Part shown: positions 16,367-25,334 of the stretch, in pieces
Numbering within the stretch: the stretch's first letter is position 1
Layout of the letters: every line of letters starts with the position of its first letter
The notes under the pieces: generated by a model
Told to the model about the DNA's origin: nothing
The model's database searches: none
What the model saw: the letters and a program-made list of their open reading frames with translations, nothing else
Program-made: the position numbers and the translations under genes
NCBI RefSeq assembly: GCF_010882125.1
Contig: NZ_JAAGVZ010000011.1
Coordinates: 1 to 64,000, forward strand
Length of the DNA stretch: 64,000 nucleotides
Direction: 5' to 3'
Source: Peribacillus alkalitolerans
Lineage (GTDB): Bacteria; Bacillota; Bacilli; Bacillales; DSM-1321

Positions 16367-18037
16367 ATGGCTTTTTCTAATTTGAATCGCAAACAAGATT
16401 TACTGAGTATGCAGCAGAAGGAATATGATCTGTTCATTATAGGTGGCGGCATAACAGGAACCGGAATTGCTTTAGATGCTGTTACGAGAGGGATGAAGGT
16501 TGGGTTGGCTGACATGCAGGATTTTGCAGCTGGGACATCCAGTCGATCTACGAAGCTTGTCCATGGTGGATTGCGTTACTTAAAGCAATTCCAAGTGGCA
16601 ATGGTTGCAGAGGTCGGAAAAGAGCGTACGATTGTATACGAAAATGGCCCTCATGTAACAACTCCTGAATGGATGTTATTGCCGTTTCACATAGGTGGTA
16701 CTTTTGGAAGACTCAGCACTTCACTTGGCCTTCAGGCTTACGATTTCTTGGCAGGAGTGAAGAGGAATGAGCGTAGAACGATGCTTAGCAGAGAAGAAGT
16801 ACTTCAAAAAGAACCACTCGTCAAAAAAGAAGGATTGGTAGGGGGTGGATATTATGTGGAATATCGGACGGATGACTCCCGGTTGACGATAGAGGTGGCC
16901 AAAAAAGCGGTCGAGTTTGGAGCAGACTTGGTTAATTATTTGAAAGTAACAGGTTTTATATATGAAAATGATAAAGTGGCAGGAGTTTATCTCGAAGACA
17001 CTTTATCCGGTGAAACCTTCAAAATAAAAGCGAAAAAAGTCATCAATGCCACTGGTCCTTGGGTAGACTTCCTCAGGGAAATGGACCATTCCAAATATGG
17101 AAAATCGTTAAAGTTGACCAAGGGTGTCCACCTCGTCATCGATCAATCCAAATTCCCGTTAAAACAATCTGTGTACTTCGATACTCCGGATGGACGAATG
17201 GTTTTTGCCATACCGAGAAACGGAAAAACGTATGTAGGCACGACCGATACATTTTATAACGAAGATCCGAAGTACCCTACCATGACAAATAATGATCGCA
17301 CTTATATTTTAGAGTGCATTCACTACATGTTTCCGAATGTAACCATAACAGAAAGGGATGTAGAATCCAGTTGGGCAGGTGTTCGTCCTCTCATTCTTGA
17401 AGATGGAAAGAACCCTTCAGAAATTTCTCGAAAAGATGAAATTTGGGTGTCGGATTCTGGATTGATCACAATTGCTGGAGGGAAATTGACGGGGTATCGA
17501 AAAATGGCTGAAACGGTCGTGAATCAAGTGGTTGACGATTTGAAAAGGGAAGAGTACAAATTATTCGGTTCATGCCAGACTAAGAAACTACCGATTTCAG
17601 GTGGAGAAGTGGGTGGGGCTAAGAACTTGCAAAATTATATAAAAAAACAAGCAAAACTAGGGATGGAAGTTGGACTATCATCCAAAGAGTCAAAGGAAAT
17701 GGCCCATACGTACGGCTCGAATGTAGGTAGAGTATTTGAACTAATAAATAACCAGCGGCATGTTGCAGAAAAATACGGACTGCCTCTAGAGGTCTTTGGA
17801 AAGTTGGAATACAGCATCCTTGAAGAGCGGATTGGAACACCTATAGATTTCTTCCTTCGCCGCACGGGTACACTACTTTTTGATATTATTTGGGTATTAA
17901 CTTGGAAAGATAAAGTAGTTGAATATATGGCAGATGTCTTTGGTTGGAACACTGAACAAAAACAGCATTATCAAGAAGATCTCGAACGTGAAATCCAAAA
18001 TGCGCAAATTCCGATTGATTTACAGATAGACAATTGA
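16367..18037 (+). CDS. glpD: Aerobic glycerol-3-phosphate dehydrogenase
   Basis: GlpD is a membrane-associated FAD enzyme that oxidises glycerol-3-phosphate to dihydroxyacetone phosphate and passes electrons to the quinone pool. It is 556 residues, standard for Bacillus. The FAD motif IIGGGITGTGIALDA is at residues ~24-38, followed by GTSSRSTKLVHGGLRYLKQF, RMVFAIPRNGKTYVGTTDT and SSWAGVRPL. The ATG follows AAGGAGGACGAC. It is transcribed behind the GlpP-type antiterminator and ends at a shared terminator with kimA. Confidence 0.96.
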   Translation: MAFSNLNRKQDLLSMQQKEYDLFIIGGGITGTGIALDAVTRGMKVGLADMQDFAAGTSSRSTKLVHGGLRYLKQFQVAMVAEVGKERTIVYENGPHVTTPEWMLLPFHIGGTFGRLSTSLGLQAYDFLAGVKRNERRTMLSREEVLQKEPLVKKEGLVGGGYYVEYRTDDSRLTIEVAKKAVEFGADLVNYLKVTGFIYENDKVAGVYLEDTLSGETFKIKAKKVINATGPWVDFLREMDHSKYGKSLKLTKGVHLVIDQSKFPLKQSVYFDTPDGRMVFAIPRNGKTYVGTTDTFYNEDPKYPTMTNNDRTYILECIHYMFPNVTITERDVESSWAGVRPLILEDGKNPSEISRKDEIWVSDSGLITIAGGKLTGYRKMAETVVNQVVDDLKREEYKLFGSCQTKKLPISGGEVGGAKNLQNYIKKQAKLGMEVGLSSKESKEMAHTYGSNVGRVFELINNQRHVAEKYGLPLEVFGKLEYSILEERIGTPIDFFLRRTGTLLFDIIWVLTWKDKVVEYMADVFGWNTEQKQHYQEDLEREIQNAQIPIDLQIDN

Positions 18038-18146
18038 TTTATTTAAATCTAAATATGAATTTTCTAATAACAGGGCTATGTTAATGCATATTGTTGATTT
18101 TATGTCTATGTTGAATGGAGCGGAATTCAAAAGGATAGTTAATAAC

Positions 18147-18188
18147 AAAAGAGTGTCCCAAAAATATTTATTGGGACACTCTTTTCGT
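18147..18188. terminator. Bidirectional terminator between glpD and kimA
   Basis: AAGAGTGTCCCAA pairs with TTGGGACACTCTT around a 9-nt loop. A/T tracts flank it on both strands. Confidence 0.88.
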
Positions 18189-18194
18189 TTAGGT

Positions 18195-20021
18195 TTATTC
18201 CTTTAAATGATAAGGAACTGTCGTCAATATTACATTTCTTCGATAAAGTAAGAATGCACGGATTAGTAAACTGGACTGGTTATGTAGAGCATTATGCCAG
18301 CTTTTCTTTGGGATAAATTGCGGTATTAAAACCGTTACTCGATAATTCGATTCGCTTGCCTTATGTTCAACCGTGTCAATAAATTTAGTTAATGGTTGAA
18401 TAATGCTTCTATATTGAGAATGTAAAGTTACAAGACGTACATCAGGCTGCCAATTATTCCATTTTTCCTCAAACGCTTTTTCATGTTCTCTTTCGAAAGA
18501 AACGTAAACGGCAATGATTTGATCTGCATTTAATGATTTTGCATAGTTTAATGAATTCTCAACGACATGTGTTATTCCTGCTACCGGAACGATAAAAACA
18601 TTTCCTTCAATTGGTATAGCAGGTTCACAGCTTGTTAGTCTAAGTTGGTCTCCAACTGCCTCATAATGTTTCTTAATTCTGTGAAAGCCGAATACAATTA
18701 AAGGTAAGAAAATTAAAATCGACCACACTTGGGTAAATTTAGTGATGAAGAAAATCATCATTACGGTAAAGCTAATTAACGCACCAATAAAATTGATGGT
18801 CAGTTTAACTATCCATCCTTTAGGCTTTTCACGTATCCATTTCACGAGCATCCCAGTCTGAGATAATGTAAATGGAATGAAAACCCCTACTGCATAGAGT
18901 GGAATGAGTTGTTCGGTTTGTCCTTTGAATGCCACAATTAGAATAATGGAAGTGATTCCTAAAATAATAATTCCATTGGAATATCCTAATCGATCACCTC
19001 TCATTGTAAACATTCGAGCAATAAATTTATCCTTCGCCAAGTTAACCGCTAGTAAAGGAAAAGCTGAATAACCTGTATTTGCTGCAAGAACAAGAATCAT
19101 TGCAGTGGTCCCTTGAATAAAATAATACCAGATGTTTCTTCCAAAGGTTTCAGCGGCAATTTGGGAAACCACTGTTTCCTCATGCTTTGGAGTTATACCA
19201 TAATAGTAGGCTAAATAAACAATCCCTGAAAATAATAATGCAAGCAAAGCACCCATAGCCATTAATGTTTTAGATGCATTATTAGGAGCAGGGTCTTTAA
19301 AATTTGGTATAGCATTCGAAATAGCTTCAACTCCAGTTAAGGCAGAACTACCTGATGCGAAAGCTTTTAGTAATAAGAACAAGCTAATTCCGGCAACTGG
19401 TGTACCGATAGAGGGATGTAGGTTTGGAGGTACTTCACCAGTCATGATATTAAACAACCCTACACCAATTAAGATAAATAATGCCAAAACAAACAAATAG
19501 ACAGGGTAGGCTAATATGGATGCTGACTCGGTAATTCCTCTTAAATTTAATATTGTAAGGAAAATAACAAGTACAGATGCTATTGCTACATTATGTGAAT
19601 GTAAAGTAGGGAATGCAGATGTAATGGCATCTGTACCCGCTGAAACACTAACAGCCACGGTTAGGATATAATCTACTAATAAGGAACCACCTGCGATCAA
19701 CCCTGGGTTAACACCGAGATTTTCCTTTGATACCACATAAGCTCCTCCACCATGTGGATAAGCAAATATGATTTGTCTATATGACAATATGAGTGCGACT
19801 AAGAGGAATAATACGCCAATCGCTATTGGTATCGAATACCAAAACGCAACAGTGCTCACTGTAACTAAAACAAGCAGGATCTGCTCTGGACCATATGCTA
19901 CTGACGATAATGCGTCCGAAGAAAGTATTGCTAGTGCTTTCGTTTTATTTAGTCTCTGTTCACCTAATTCGGTCGATTTTAATGGACGACCAATTAATAA
20001 TCTTTTCAATGAAGCTAACAT
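18195..20021 (-). CDS. kimA: High-affinity potassium importer KimA (APC/YdaO family)
   Basis: This 608-residue protein nearly equals B. subtilis KimA (YdaO, 607). The N-terminal ~450 residues carry about 12 membrane helices (SSDALSSVAYGPEQIL, YPHGGGAYVVSKENLG, ASGSSALTGVEAISNAIP). The C-terminal ~150 residues are a cytosolic USP-like domain. KimA imports K+ with protons. Its identity is supported by the c-di-AMP riboswitch in its leader, the known kimA/ydaO control element. The start ATG lies 17 nt after a GGTGGTG-like site. It is monocistronic. Confidence 0.93.
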   Translation of the reverse strand: MLASLKRLLIGRPLKSTELGEQRLNKTKALAILSSDALSSVAYGPEQILLVLVTVSTVAFWYSIPIAIGVLFLLVALILSYRQIIFAYPHGGGAYVVSKENLGVNPGLIAGGSLLVDYILTVAVSVSAGTDAITSAFPTLHSHNVAIASVLVIFLTILNLRGITESASILAYPVYLFVLALFILIGVGLFNIMTGEVPPNLHPSIGTPVAGISLFLLLKAFASGSSALTGVEAISNAIPNFKDPAPNNASKTLMAMGALLALLFSGIVYLAYYYGITPKHEETVVSQIAAETFGRNIWYYFIQGTTAMILVLAANTGYSAFPLLAVNLAKDKFIARMFTMRGDRLGYSNGIIILGITSIILIVAFKGQTEQLIPLYAVGVFIPFTLSQTGMLVKWIREKPKGWIVKLTINFIGALISFTVMMIFFITKFTQVWSILIFLPLIVFGFHRIKKHYEAVGDQLRLTSCEPAIPIEGNVFIVPVAGITHVVENSLNYAKSLNADQIIAVYVSFEREHEKAFEEKWNNWQPDVRLVTLHSQYRSIIQPLTKFIDTVEHKASESNYRVTVLIPQFIPKKSWHNALHNQSSLLIRAFLLYRRNVILTTVPYHLKE

Positions 20022-20125
20022 TCTTGCACCACCAATAATAATTGTTTTTCCTTTTTATACTTTCCAAGTGGCAGAAATTAAGTCGTAAACCATATATTAT
20101 CTTTGCGATAAAAAATGACAACGAC

Positions 20126-20163
20126 AAAAAAGACCACAAGGAATGATTAATAGCCTTGTGATC
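20126..20163 (-). terminator. Riboswitch-controlled terminator of kimA
   Basis: GATCACAAGG and CCTTGTGGTC (plus-strand arms 20132-20141 and 20154-20163) form the stem. Six T follow on the minus strand. It lies between the c-di-AMP aptamer and the kimA start, so it is the expression platform. Confidence 0.88.
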
Positions 20164-20169
20164 TTTACG

Positions 20170-20340
20170 TACTAAGCCTCACAAGCTCCACTTCCTCTCT
20201 TATAACGCCTACGAGGTTAGCTGTCGGGTTCGGGACTAAAGAGTACCCCTACCTTCATGAATAGGATTCACCCCAAGTGGAAAAAATAATATCCACTAAA
20301 AATGGTTCCCCCGCTCCTATCGGATTAAGCGATCTAGAAA
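20170..20340 (-). promoter_or_regulatory. c-di-AMP riboswitch (ydaO-yuaA type)
   Basis: Read on the minus strand, the conserved blocks occur in order: ATCGCTTAATCCGATAGGAG, CGGGGGAACCA, GGGGTGAATCC, GGTAGGGGTAC, CCCGAACCCGACAGCTAACC and TCGTAGGCG. These are the signature elements of the ydaO aptamer. High c-di-AMP stabilises it, favours the downstream terminator and switches off potassium import. Edges are approximate. Confidence 0.93.
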
Positions 20341-20413
20341 TATGAAACTGAAAGTAATAATACTCCTAAGTTTGTGGAATGTAAATAAAAAAATTATGAA
20401 TGGAGGAATTACT

Positions 20414-20542
20414 TTGTACAAGGAAAACAATCCCTTATTCTCAGATGAATTTCTTGATGATTTGGCAAGTGAAATCAACAAATTATATGGTGGATTATCA
20501 CAAGAAAATAAGATTGTAATAGAAAATGATGAAAAAGAATAG
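20414..20542 (+). CDS. 42-residue acidic protein beside kimA leader
   Basis: TTG 20414 has TGGAGGAATTAC as ribosome site. The product is short, soluble and acidic (YKENNPLFSDEFLDDLASEI ... LYGGLSQENK), ending in a run of charged residues. A longer frame from 20342 lacks a ribosome site. I do not recognise the family. The amphipathic middle helix looks like a genuine peptide. An inverted repeat (CCCGTCA/TGACGGG, 20554-20575) follows. It is divergent from kimA. Confidence 0.5.
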   Translation: MYKENNPLFSDEFLDDLASEINKLYGGLSQENKIVIENDEKE

Positions 20543-20656
20543 GAAGAAAAAATCCCGTCAGATTGAAATGACGGGACTATTATATTATTCATATATATTC
20601 TCAATCACAATTAATTCTTCAGTTTAACACCATTCGCTTTGAATACAGCCTATCCA

Positions 20657-20690
20657 AACAAAACTCCCACCAGCTAGGGCTGGGGGAGTT
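20657..20690 (-). terminator. Terminator of the aldehyde dehydrogenase gene
   Basis: AACTCCC-A-CCAGC pairs with GCTGG-GGGAGTT around TAGG. On the minus strand the stem is followed by TTTTGTTT. Confidence 0.8.
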
Positions 20691-20711
20691 CTTGTTATCT
20701 AGGTTATTTTA

Positions 20712-22196
20712 TTATTTCAGGCTTACCCAAACACTCTTCACTTCAGTATAGTTGTCAAGAGCGTAGGAGCCCATTTCACGACCCATACCGGATTGTTTGT
20801 ATCCACCGAATGGAGATGCAGCATCAAACGCGTTATAGCAATTTACCCACACAGTTCCTGCGCGAAGTTTACTAGCTACATAGTGTGCGTTTGCGATATC
20901 GCGAGTCCATAGGCCAGCTGCAAGTCCGAATTCGGAATTGTTCGCACGCTTGATAACTTCATCTAAGTCTTCATATGGCATTGCAGAGATGACCGGTCCG
21001 AAGATTTCTTCTTTCGCGATGGTCATATCATCTTGTACACCTGCAAAGATTGTAGGAGATACGAAATAACCTTCATCTTGTGGCTTGTTTCCACCAACTA
21101 AGACTTCAGCACCTTCTGCCACACCTTTTTCGATATAACCAAGTACACGTTTTTGCTGCTCATCGGAAACAAGTGGTCCGATTTGAGTAGAACGGTCTAA
21201 ACCAACACCTTGTTTGATGTTTTTCGCATGAGACACCATATCCGCTACGACATTGTCATAGTGTTTCTTCTGGATAAATACGCGAGAACCTGCGCAACAA
21301 ACTTGTCCTTGGTTGAACATTACACCATTTAATGCTCCAGGGATTGCTTTTGATAAATCCGCATCAGGTAGGATGATGTTAGGAGATTTACCACCTAGCT
21401 CAAGTGTCACACGCTTTAAAGTTTTGGAAGCAGAAGCCATGATCAGCTTCCCAACTTCTGTAGAGCCCGTGAACGCAATTTTATCTACTAGAGGATGGTC
21501 AACTAGTGGCTTACCAGCTGTTTCACCGAATCCAGGTACGATGTTGACAACGCCTGCTGGGAATCCAGCCTCTTGGATTAGTTCAGCTAAATATAAAGCA
21601 GAAAGTGGAGTCTGCTCAGCTGGCTTTAATACTACTGTACATCCAGTAGCTAAAGCAGCACCGAGCTTCCACATTGCCATTAATAGAGGGAAGTTCCAAG
21701 GGATGATTTGTCCTACGACTCCAACCGCTTCATGGCGAGTATAGTTTAAGAAAGGTCCGCTGACAGGAATCGTCTGACCAACGATTTTCGTAGCCCAACC
21801 AGCATAATATCTCATATGTTCAATCGCAAGCGGAACATCTGCATTTGTCGTTTCGTTGATAGGTTTACCATTATCTAGCGTTTCTAATTGAGCAAGCTCT
21901 TCTTTATGCTCTTCCATTAAATCGGCTAGTTTGTACATCAGGCGGCTTCTTGAAGCTGCGCTCATTTTAGACCATTTACCTTCGTCAAAAGCTTTACGTG
22001 CAGCACGAACAGCTAAATCAATGTCAGCCGCTCCACCTTCGAACACCTCTGCCAATACTTCTCCTGTAGCAGGGTTTGGAGTCTTAAAGGTCTTTTGGGA
22101 GGCACTTTCTACAAACTCACCGTTAATAAATATCTTTTTAGGACCTTGTAGGAACTTTTGTAGTTTTGGACTAATTTCAAGCGTAAGATTTACCAT
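20712..22196 (-). CDS. dhaS: NAD(P)-dependent aldehyde dehydrogenase, DhaS-like
   Basis: This 494-residue cytoplasmic enzyme oxidises aldehydes to acids. Family blocks are PWNFPLLMAMWKLGAAL, KPAEQTPLSAL, FTGSTEVGK (cofactor binding), VTLELGGKSPN with the general-base Glu near residue 270, and GQVCCAGSR with the catalytic Cys near 303. It closely resembles Bacillus DhaS/AldA; the exact substrate cannot be told. A consensus cre site sits 42 bp upstream of the ATG, implying CcpA repression on good carbon sources. The ribosome site is AAAGGAGGATATTGA. Confidence 0.93.
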   Translation of the reverse strand: MVNLTLEISPKLQKFLQGPKKIFINGEFVESASQKTFKTPNPATGEVLAEVFEGGAADIDLAVRAARKAFDEGKWSKMSAASRSRLMYKLADLMEEHKEELAQLETLDNGKPINETTNADVPLAIEHMRYYAGWATKIVGQTIPVSGPFLNYTRHEAVGVVGQIIPWNFPLLMAMWKLGAALATGCTVVLKPAEQTPLSALYLAELIQEAGFPAGVVNIVPGFGETAGKPLVDHPLVDKIAFTGSTEVGKLIMASASKTLKRVTLELGGKSPNIILPDADLSKAIPGALNGVMFNQGQVCCAGSRVFIQKKHYDNVVADMVSHAKNIKQGVGLDRSTQIGPLVSDEQQKRVLGYIEKGVAEGAEVLVGGNKPQDEGYFVSPTIFAGVQDDMTIAKEEIFGPVISAMPYEDLDEVIKRANNSEFGLAAGLWTRDIANAHYVASKLRAGTVWVNCYNAFDAASPFGGYKQSGMGREMGSYALDNYTEVKSVWVSLK

Positions 22197-22237
22197 TCAA
22201 TATCCTCCTTTGATTGGGGAACCCATTTAATAGATTA

Positions 22238-22251
22238 TGTAAGCGTTTGCA
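22238..22251 (-). promoter_or_regulatory. CcpA cre site upstream of dhaS
   Basis: TGTAAGCGTTTGCA matches the TGWAARCGYTWNCA consensus at every position. It lies between the dhaS start and the dpp promoter region, most likely acting on dhaS. Confidence 0.8.
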
Positions 22252-22421
22252 ACCAATCTACCATTCTATAATAGACTAAATAAATTTAATCTTCAAATTA
22301 TTTAATTCCTTTTTTTTCGACATCGACATGCAGTTGGAAATGTATTGTTTATAAATAGGTATTATTTATTATTTTATAAAAATGATTATTTCGATTATAA
22401 AAATATTTTTCCTTTTAAAAT

Positions 22422-22437
22422 CATTGATATATCAATG
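22422..22437. promoter_or_regulatory. Perfect 16-bp palindrome CATTGATATATCAATG
   Basis: This self-complementary 16-mer lies in the dhaS-dppA intergenic region. A second near-palindrome, ATTCATT-TG-AATGAAT, is at 22466-22481, 28 bp further on. Both look like dimeric-regulator operators. The protein is unknown. Confidence 0.4.
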
Positions 22438-22529
22438 GTATTGGTATTCTACAGTTATGGAATTTATTCATTTGAATGAATTTATATATAATAAAGCAAT
22501 TGATAATTAATAGTTTTTCTTTTATTATA

Positions 22530-22544
22530 AATTTTAAGAAAATT
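22530..22544 (+). promoter_or_regulatory. CodY box upstream of dppA
   Basis: AATTTTAAGAAAATT matches 14 of 15 positions of the CodY box AATTTTCWGAAAATT. It lies 28 bp before the dppA start. In B. subtilis dpp is a classical CodY target, released when branched-chain amino acids and GTP fall. Confidence 0.8.
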
Positions 22545-22571
22545 TACATAAGTATGCACAGGAGGGAAAAT

Positions 22572-23396
22572 ATGAAACTCTATATGTCCGTGGATATGGA
22601 AGGGATCACAGGATTGGTAGATGCCACTCACGTTGATTCTTCCAGGCACAACTACGAACGTGGACGTCAAATCATGACTGAAGAAGCGAACTATATCATT
22701 TCGGAAGCGTTCGAGAAAGGTTGTGTTGAGGTAGTCGTCAATGATAGCCACTCAAAGATGAATAATCTATTAATTGAAAAGCTCCATCCTGAAACTCAGT
22801 TGATTACTGGTGATGTTAAACCTTTTTCTATGGTGCAAGGGTTAGATGATAGTTTCACAGGTGCCATTTTTGCAGGCTATCATGCACGCGCTTGCATGAA
22901 GGGCGTAATGTCACACACTATGATTTTTGGTGTTCGAAATATATACATTAATGATGTTGTGATTGGCGAGCTTGGTTTTAATGCATATGTAGCAGGCTAT
23001 TACGGTGTTCCAGTGCTCATGGTTGCTGGCGACGATGGAGCTGCTAGAGAAGCGACAGCGCTAATTCCAAATGTAACGACTGCGGTCGTGAAGGAATCTA
23101 TTTCCCGGTCAGCTGCGAAAACGCTTACACCTGCTAAGGCGGGAGAACTATTAAAGGAAAAGACTGCACAGGCAATAGCCAATAAAGATTTAGTCAAACC
23201 ACTTGTTCCACCTCAAAACCCATTAATGCGTATTGAGTTTGCCAATTATGGTCAAGCCGAATGGGCTAGCTTAATGCCAGGTACAGAAATAGAAGAAGGT
23301 ACGACAATCGTCCGTTATCAGGCAAAAGATATACTAGAAGCTTACAAAGCCATGCTGGTCATGACGGAGCTAGCTATGAGAACGACCTTTTGCTAA
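22572..23396 (+). CDS. dppA: D-aminopeptidase DppA
   Basis: This zinc D-aminopeptidase of 274 residues, the same length as B. subtilis DppA, releases N-terminal D-amino acids (D-Ala) from short peptides. The metal and catalytic residues known from the family are all present: D8 and E10 in VDMEG, H60 in NDSH, H104 in GYHA, H115 in SHTM and E133 in IGELG. ATG 22572 follows AGGAGGG; the longer ORF from 22476 covers the CodY box. It is the first gene of the nine-gene dpp-ykf operon. Confidence 0.95.
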   Translation: MKLYMSVDMEGITGLVDATHVDSSRHNYERGRQIMTEEANYIISEAFEKGCVEVVVNDSHSKMNNLLIEKLHPETQLITGDVKPFSMVQGLDDSFTGAIFAGYHARACMKGVMSHTMIFGVRNIYINDVVIGELGFNAYVAGYYGVPVLMVAGDDGAAREATALIPNVTTAVVKESISRSAAKTLTPAKAGELLKEKTAQAIANKDLVKPLVPPQNPLMRIEFANYGQAEWASLMPGTEIEEGTTIVRYQAKDILEAYKAMLVMTELAMRTTFC

Positions 23397-23441
23397 TTCA
23401 ATAGATACATAGAACACAATCTTGTTAGAAAGTGTGATTGC

Positions 23442-24374
23442 ATGAATTCATATTTTATTAAACGAATTATGTCCATGCTTGTGACCCTATGGTTGATTGT
23501 GACGCTGACCTTTTTCTTGATGCATTCTGTTCCAGGTTCTCCTTTCAATGAGGAAAGGAATACAAGTGAATCGGTGCAAAAGAATCTAGAAGCCTATTAT
23601 AATCTCGATGAACCATTATTGGTCCAGTATGGAGAGTACTTAAAGAAACTTGTAACGTTGGATTTTGGTCCATCAATAAAAAAATCATCACAAACGGTTA
23701 ACGACATGCTTGGTAGAGGGTTTCCAGTTTCGTTTGAACTTGGTATGGTCACTCTTACCGTGTCAGTCATATCTGGAATTTTACTAGGTATAGTGGCAGC
23801 CCTTAGGCATAACGGGATTATCGATTACTTGGCCATGACGTTTGCGGTAGTCGGTATTTCAGTGCCAAGCTTTGTCATGGCAACCCTTTTGATCCAAAAA
23901 TTCGCTGTGGATTGGCAACTACTACCTGTTGCTACTTGGGCTAGCCCGATGCATATGATTCTACCGACTCTTGCTTTGGCGACAGGTCCAATGGCGATCA
24001 TTGCCCGATTGACAAGAACGAGCATGTTGGAAGTTCTGACACAGGATTATATCCGGACCGCGGAAGCGAAAGGGCTTTCCCCGGTAAAAATCGTATTCAA
24101 ACACGCACTAAGAAATGCGTTATTACCAGTTATTACTGTTCTTGGGTCTCTTGCAGCAAGCATTTTGACCGGGACATTTGTTATCGAAAAGATCTTCGCT
24201 ATACCTGGAATGGGTAAGTACTTCGTGGAAAGTATCAACAGCCGTGATTATCCTGTCATTATGGGAACGACGGTGTTTTATGGTGCCGTCTTGATTTTGA
24301 TGCTATTTTTGGTCGATCTGGCATATGGCATACTTGACCCACGCATCAAGTTGCATAAGAAGGAGGGAAGATAA
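23442..24374 (+). CDS. dppB: Dipeptide ABC transporter permease DppB
   Basis: This 310-residue inner-membrane permease of the peptide ABC family has about six helices. It opens with FIKRIMSMLVTLWLIVTLTFFL, has the EAA loop around YIRTAEAKGLSPVKIVFKHALRN, and ends in GILDPRIKL. It forms a heterodimeric channel with DppC. It follows dppA by 45 bp and overlaps dppC by one base (TAATG), so the two are translationally coupled. Its own ribosome site is weak. Confidence 0.93.
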   Translation: MNSYFIKRIMSMLVTLWLIVTLTFFLMHSVPGSPFNEERNTSESVQKNLEAYYNLDEPLLVQYGEYLKKLVTLDFGPSIKKSSQTVNDMLGRGFPVSFELGMVTLTVSVISGILLGIVAALRHNGIIDYLAMTFAVVGISVPSFVMATLLIQKFAVDWQLLPVATWASPMHMILPTLALATGPMAIIARLTRTSMLEVLTQDYIRTAEAKGLSPVKIVFKHALRNALLPVITVLGSLAASILTGTFVIEKIFAIPGMGKYFVESINSRDYPVIMGTTVFYGAVLILMLFLVDLAYGILDPRIKLHKKEGR

Positions 24375-25330
24375 TGGAACTTCGAAAATTGAAACAAGAA
24401 GAACCTGTAGCTTCCAATATTCCAGACGAATGGTTTACGCCTAAAGGAAAGGATTTGTCTGTTGCAGAAGCGGTCGTTCGTCCGAGTCTTTCTTATTGGA
24501 AAGACACTTGGCGTAGACTGGTAAAAAATAAACTCGCTATGATTGGCTTGTTTTTCTTGATTCTATTGACAGTCATGGCGATTTTTGGTCCGCTGATTTC
24601 ACATTATGATGTAGGCGACCAAAAATTAATGGATCAAAACCTACCTCCTTCCAAAGAGCATTGGTTTGGGACGGATGATTTAGGTAGAGATGTATTTACA
24701 CGAACTTGGTATGGTGCGCGCGTTTCCTTATTCGTAGGGGTAGTTGCTGCATTAATAGATTTCCTTATCGGTGTCATTTACGGAGGAATCGCCGGCTATA
24801 AAGGTGGGCGAGTTGACCACTATATGATGAGGGTCATTGAAGTATTATACGGTCTTCCTTATTTACTCATTGTCATTTTAATGTCGGTCGTTCTTGGTCC
24901 GGGACTTTTAACCATAATCGTGGCATTGACTGTCACAGGGTGGATTGGGATGGCACGTATCGTAAGGGGGCAAGTATTACAAATCAAAAACTATGAATTT
25001 GTATTGGCTTCTAAATCATTTGGTACAAAAACAGCACGAATCATACGGAAAAATTTATTGCCAAATACAATGGGGCCAATCATTGTCCAAATGACTTTGA
25101 CCGTGCCTTCCGCTATCTTCGCTGAGGCATTCCTAAGCTTCCTGGGATTAGGGATTCAAGCTCCATTCGCGAGCTGGGGTGTGATGGCAAGTGATGGATT
25201 ATCTACCATTCTATCAGGGCATTGGTGGCGCCTCTTTTTCCCGGCATTCTTCATTTCATTGACGATGTTTGCGTTTAACGTGCTGGGAGACGGACTTCAG
25301 GATGCGCTCGATCCGAAGTTAAGGAGGTAA
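24374..25330 (+). CDS. dppC: Dipeptide ABC transporter permease DppC
   Basis: This 318-residue permease is the partner of DppB. A soluble N-terminus (about 50 residues) precedes the first helix NKLAMIGLFFLILLTVMAIF. HWFGTDDLGRDVFTRTWYG is the DppC/OppC signature. The EAA loop is in YEFVLASKSFGTKTARII, and AFLSFLGLGIQAPFASWG is near the C-terminus. ATG overlaps the dppB stop; dppD starts 4 bp after its stop. Confidence 0.94.
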   Translation: MELRKLKQEEPVASNIPDEWFTPKGKDLSVAEAVVRPSLSYWKDTWRRLVKNKLAMIGLFFLILLTVMAIFGPLISHYDVGDQKLMDQNLPPSKEHWFGTDDLGRDVFTRTWYGARVSLFVGVVAALIDFLIGVIYGGIAGYKGGRVDHYMMRVIEVLYGLPYLLIVILMSVVLGPGLLTIIVALTVTGWIGMARIVRGQVLQIKNYEFVLASKSFGTKTARIIRKNLLPNTMGPIIVQMTLTVPSAIFAEAFLSFLGLGIQAPFASWGVMASDGLSTILSGHWWRLFFPAFFISLTMFAFNVLGDGLQDALDPKLRR

Positions 25331-25334
25331 TGTA

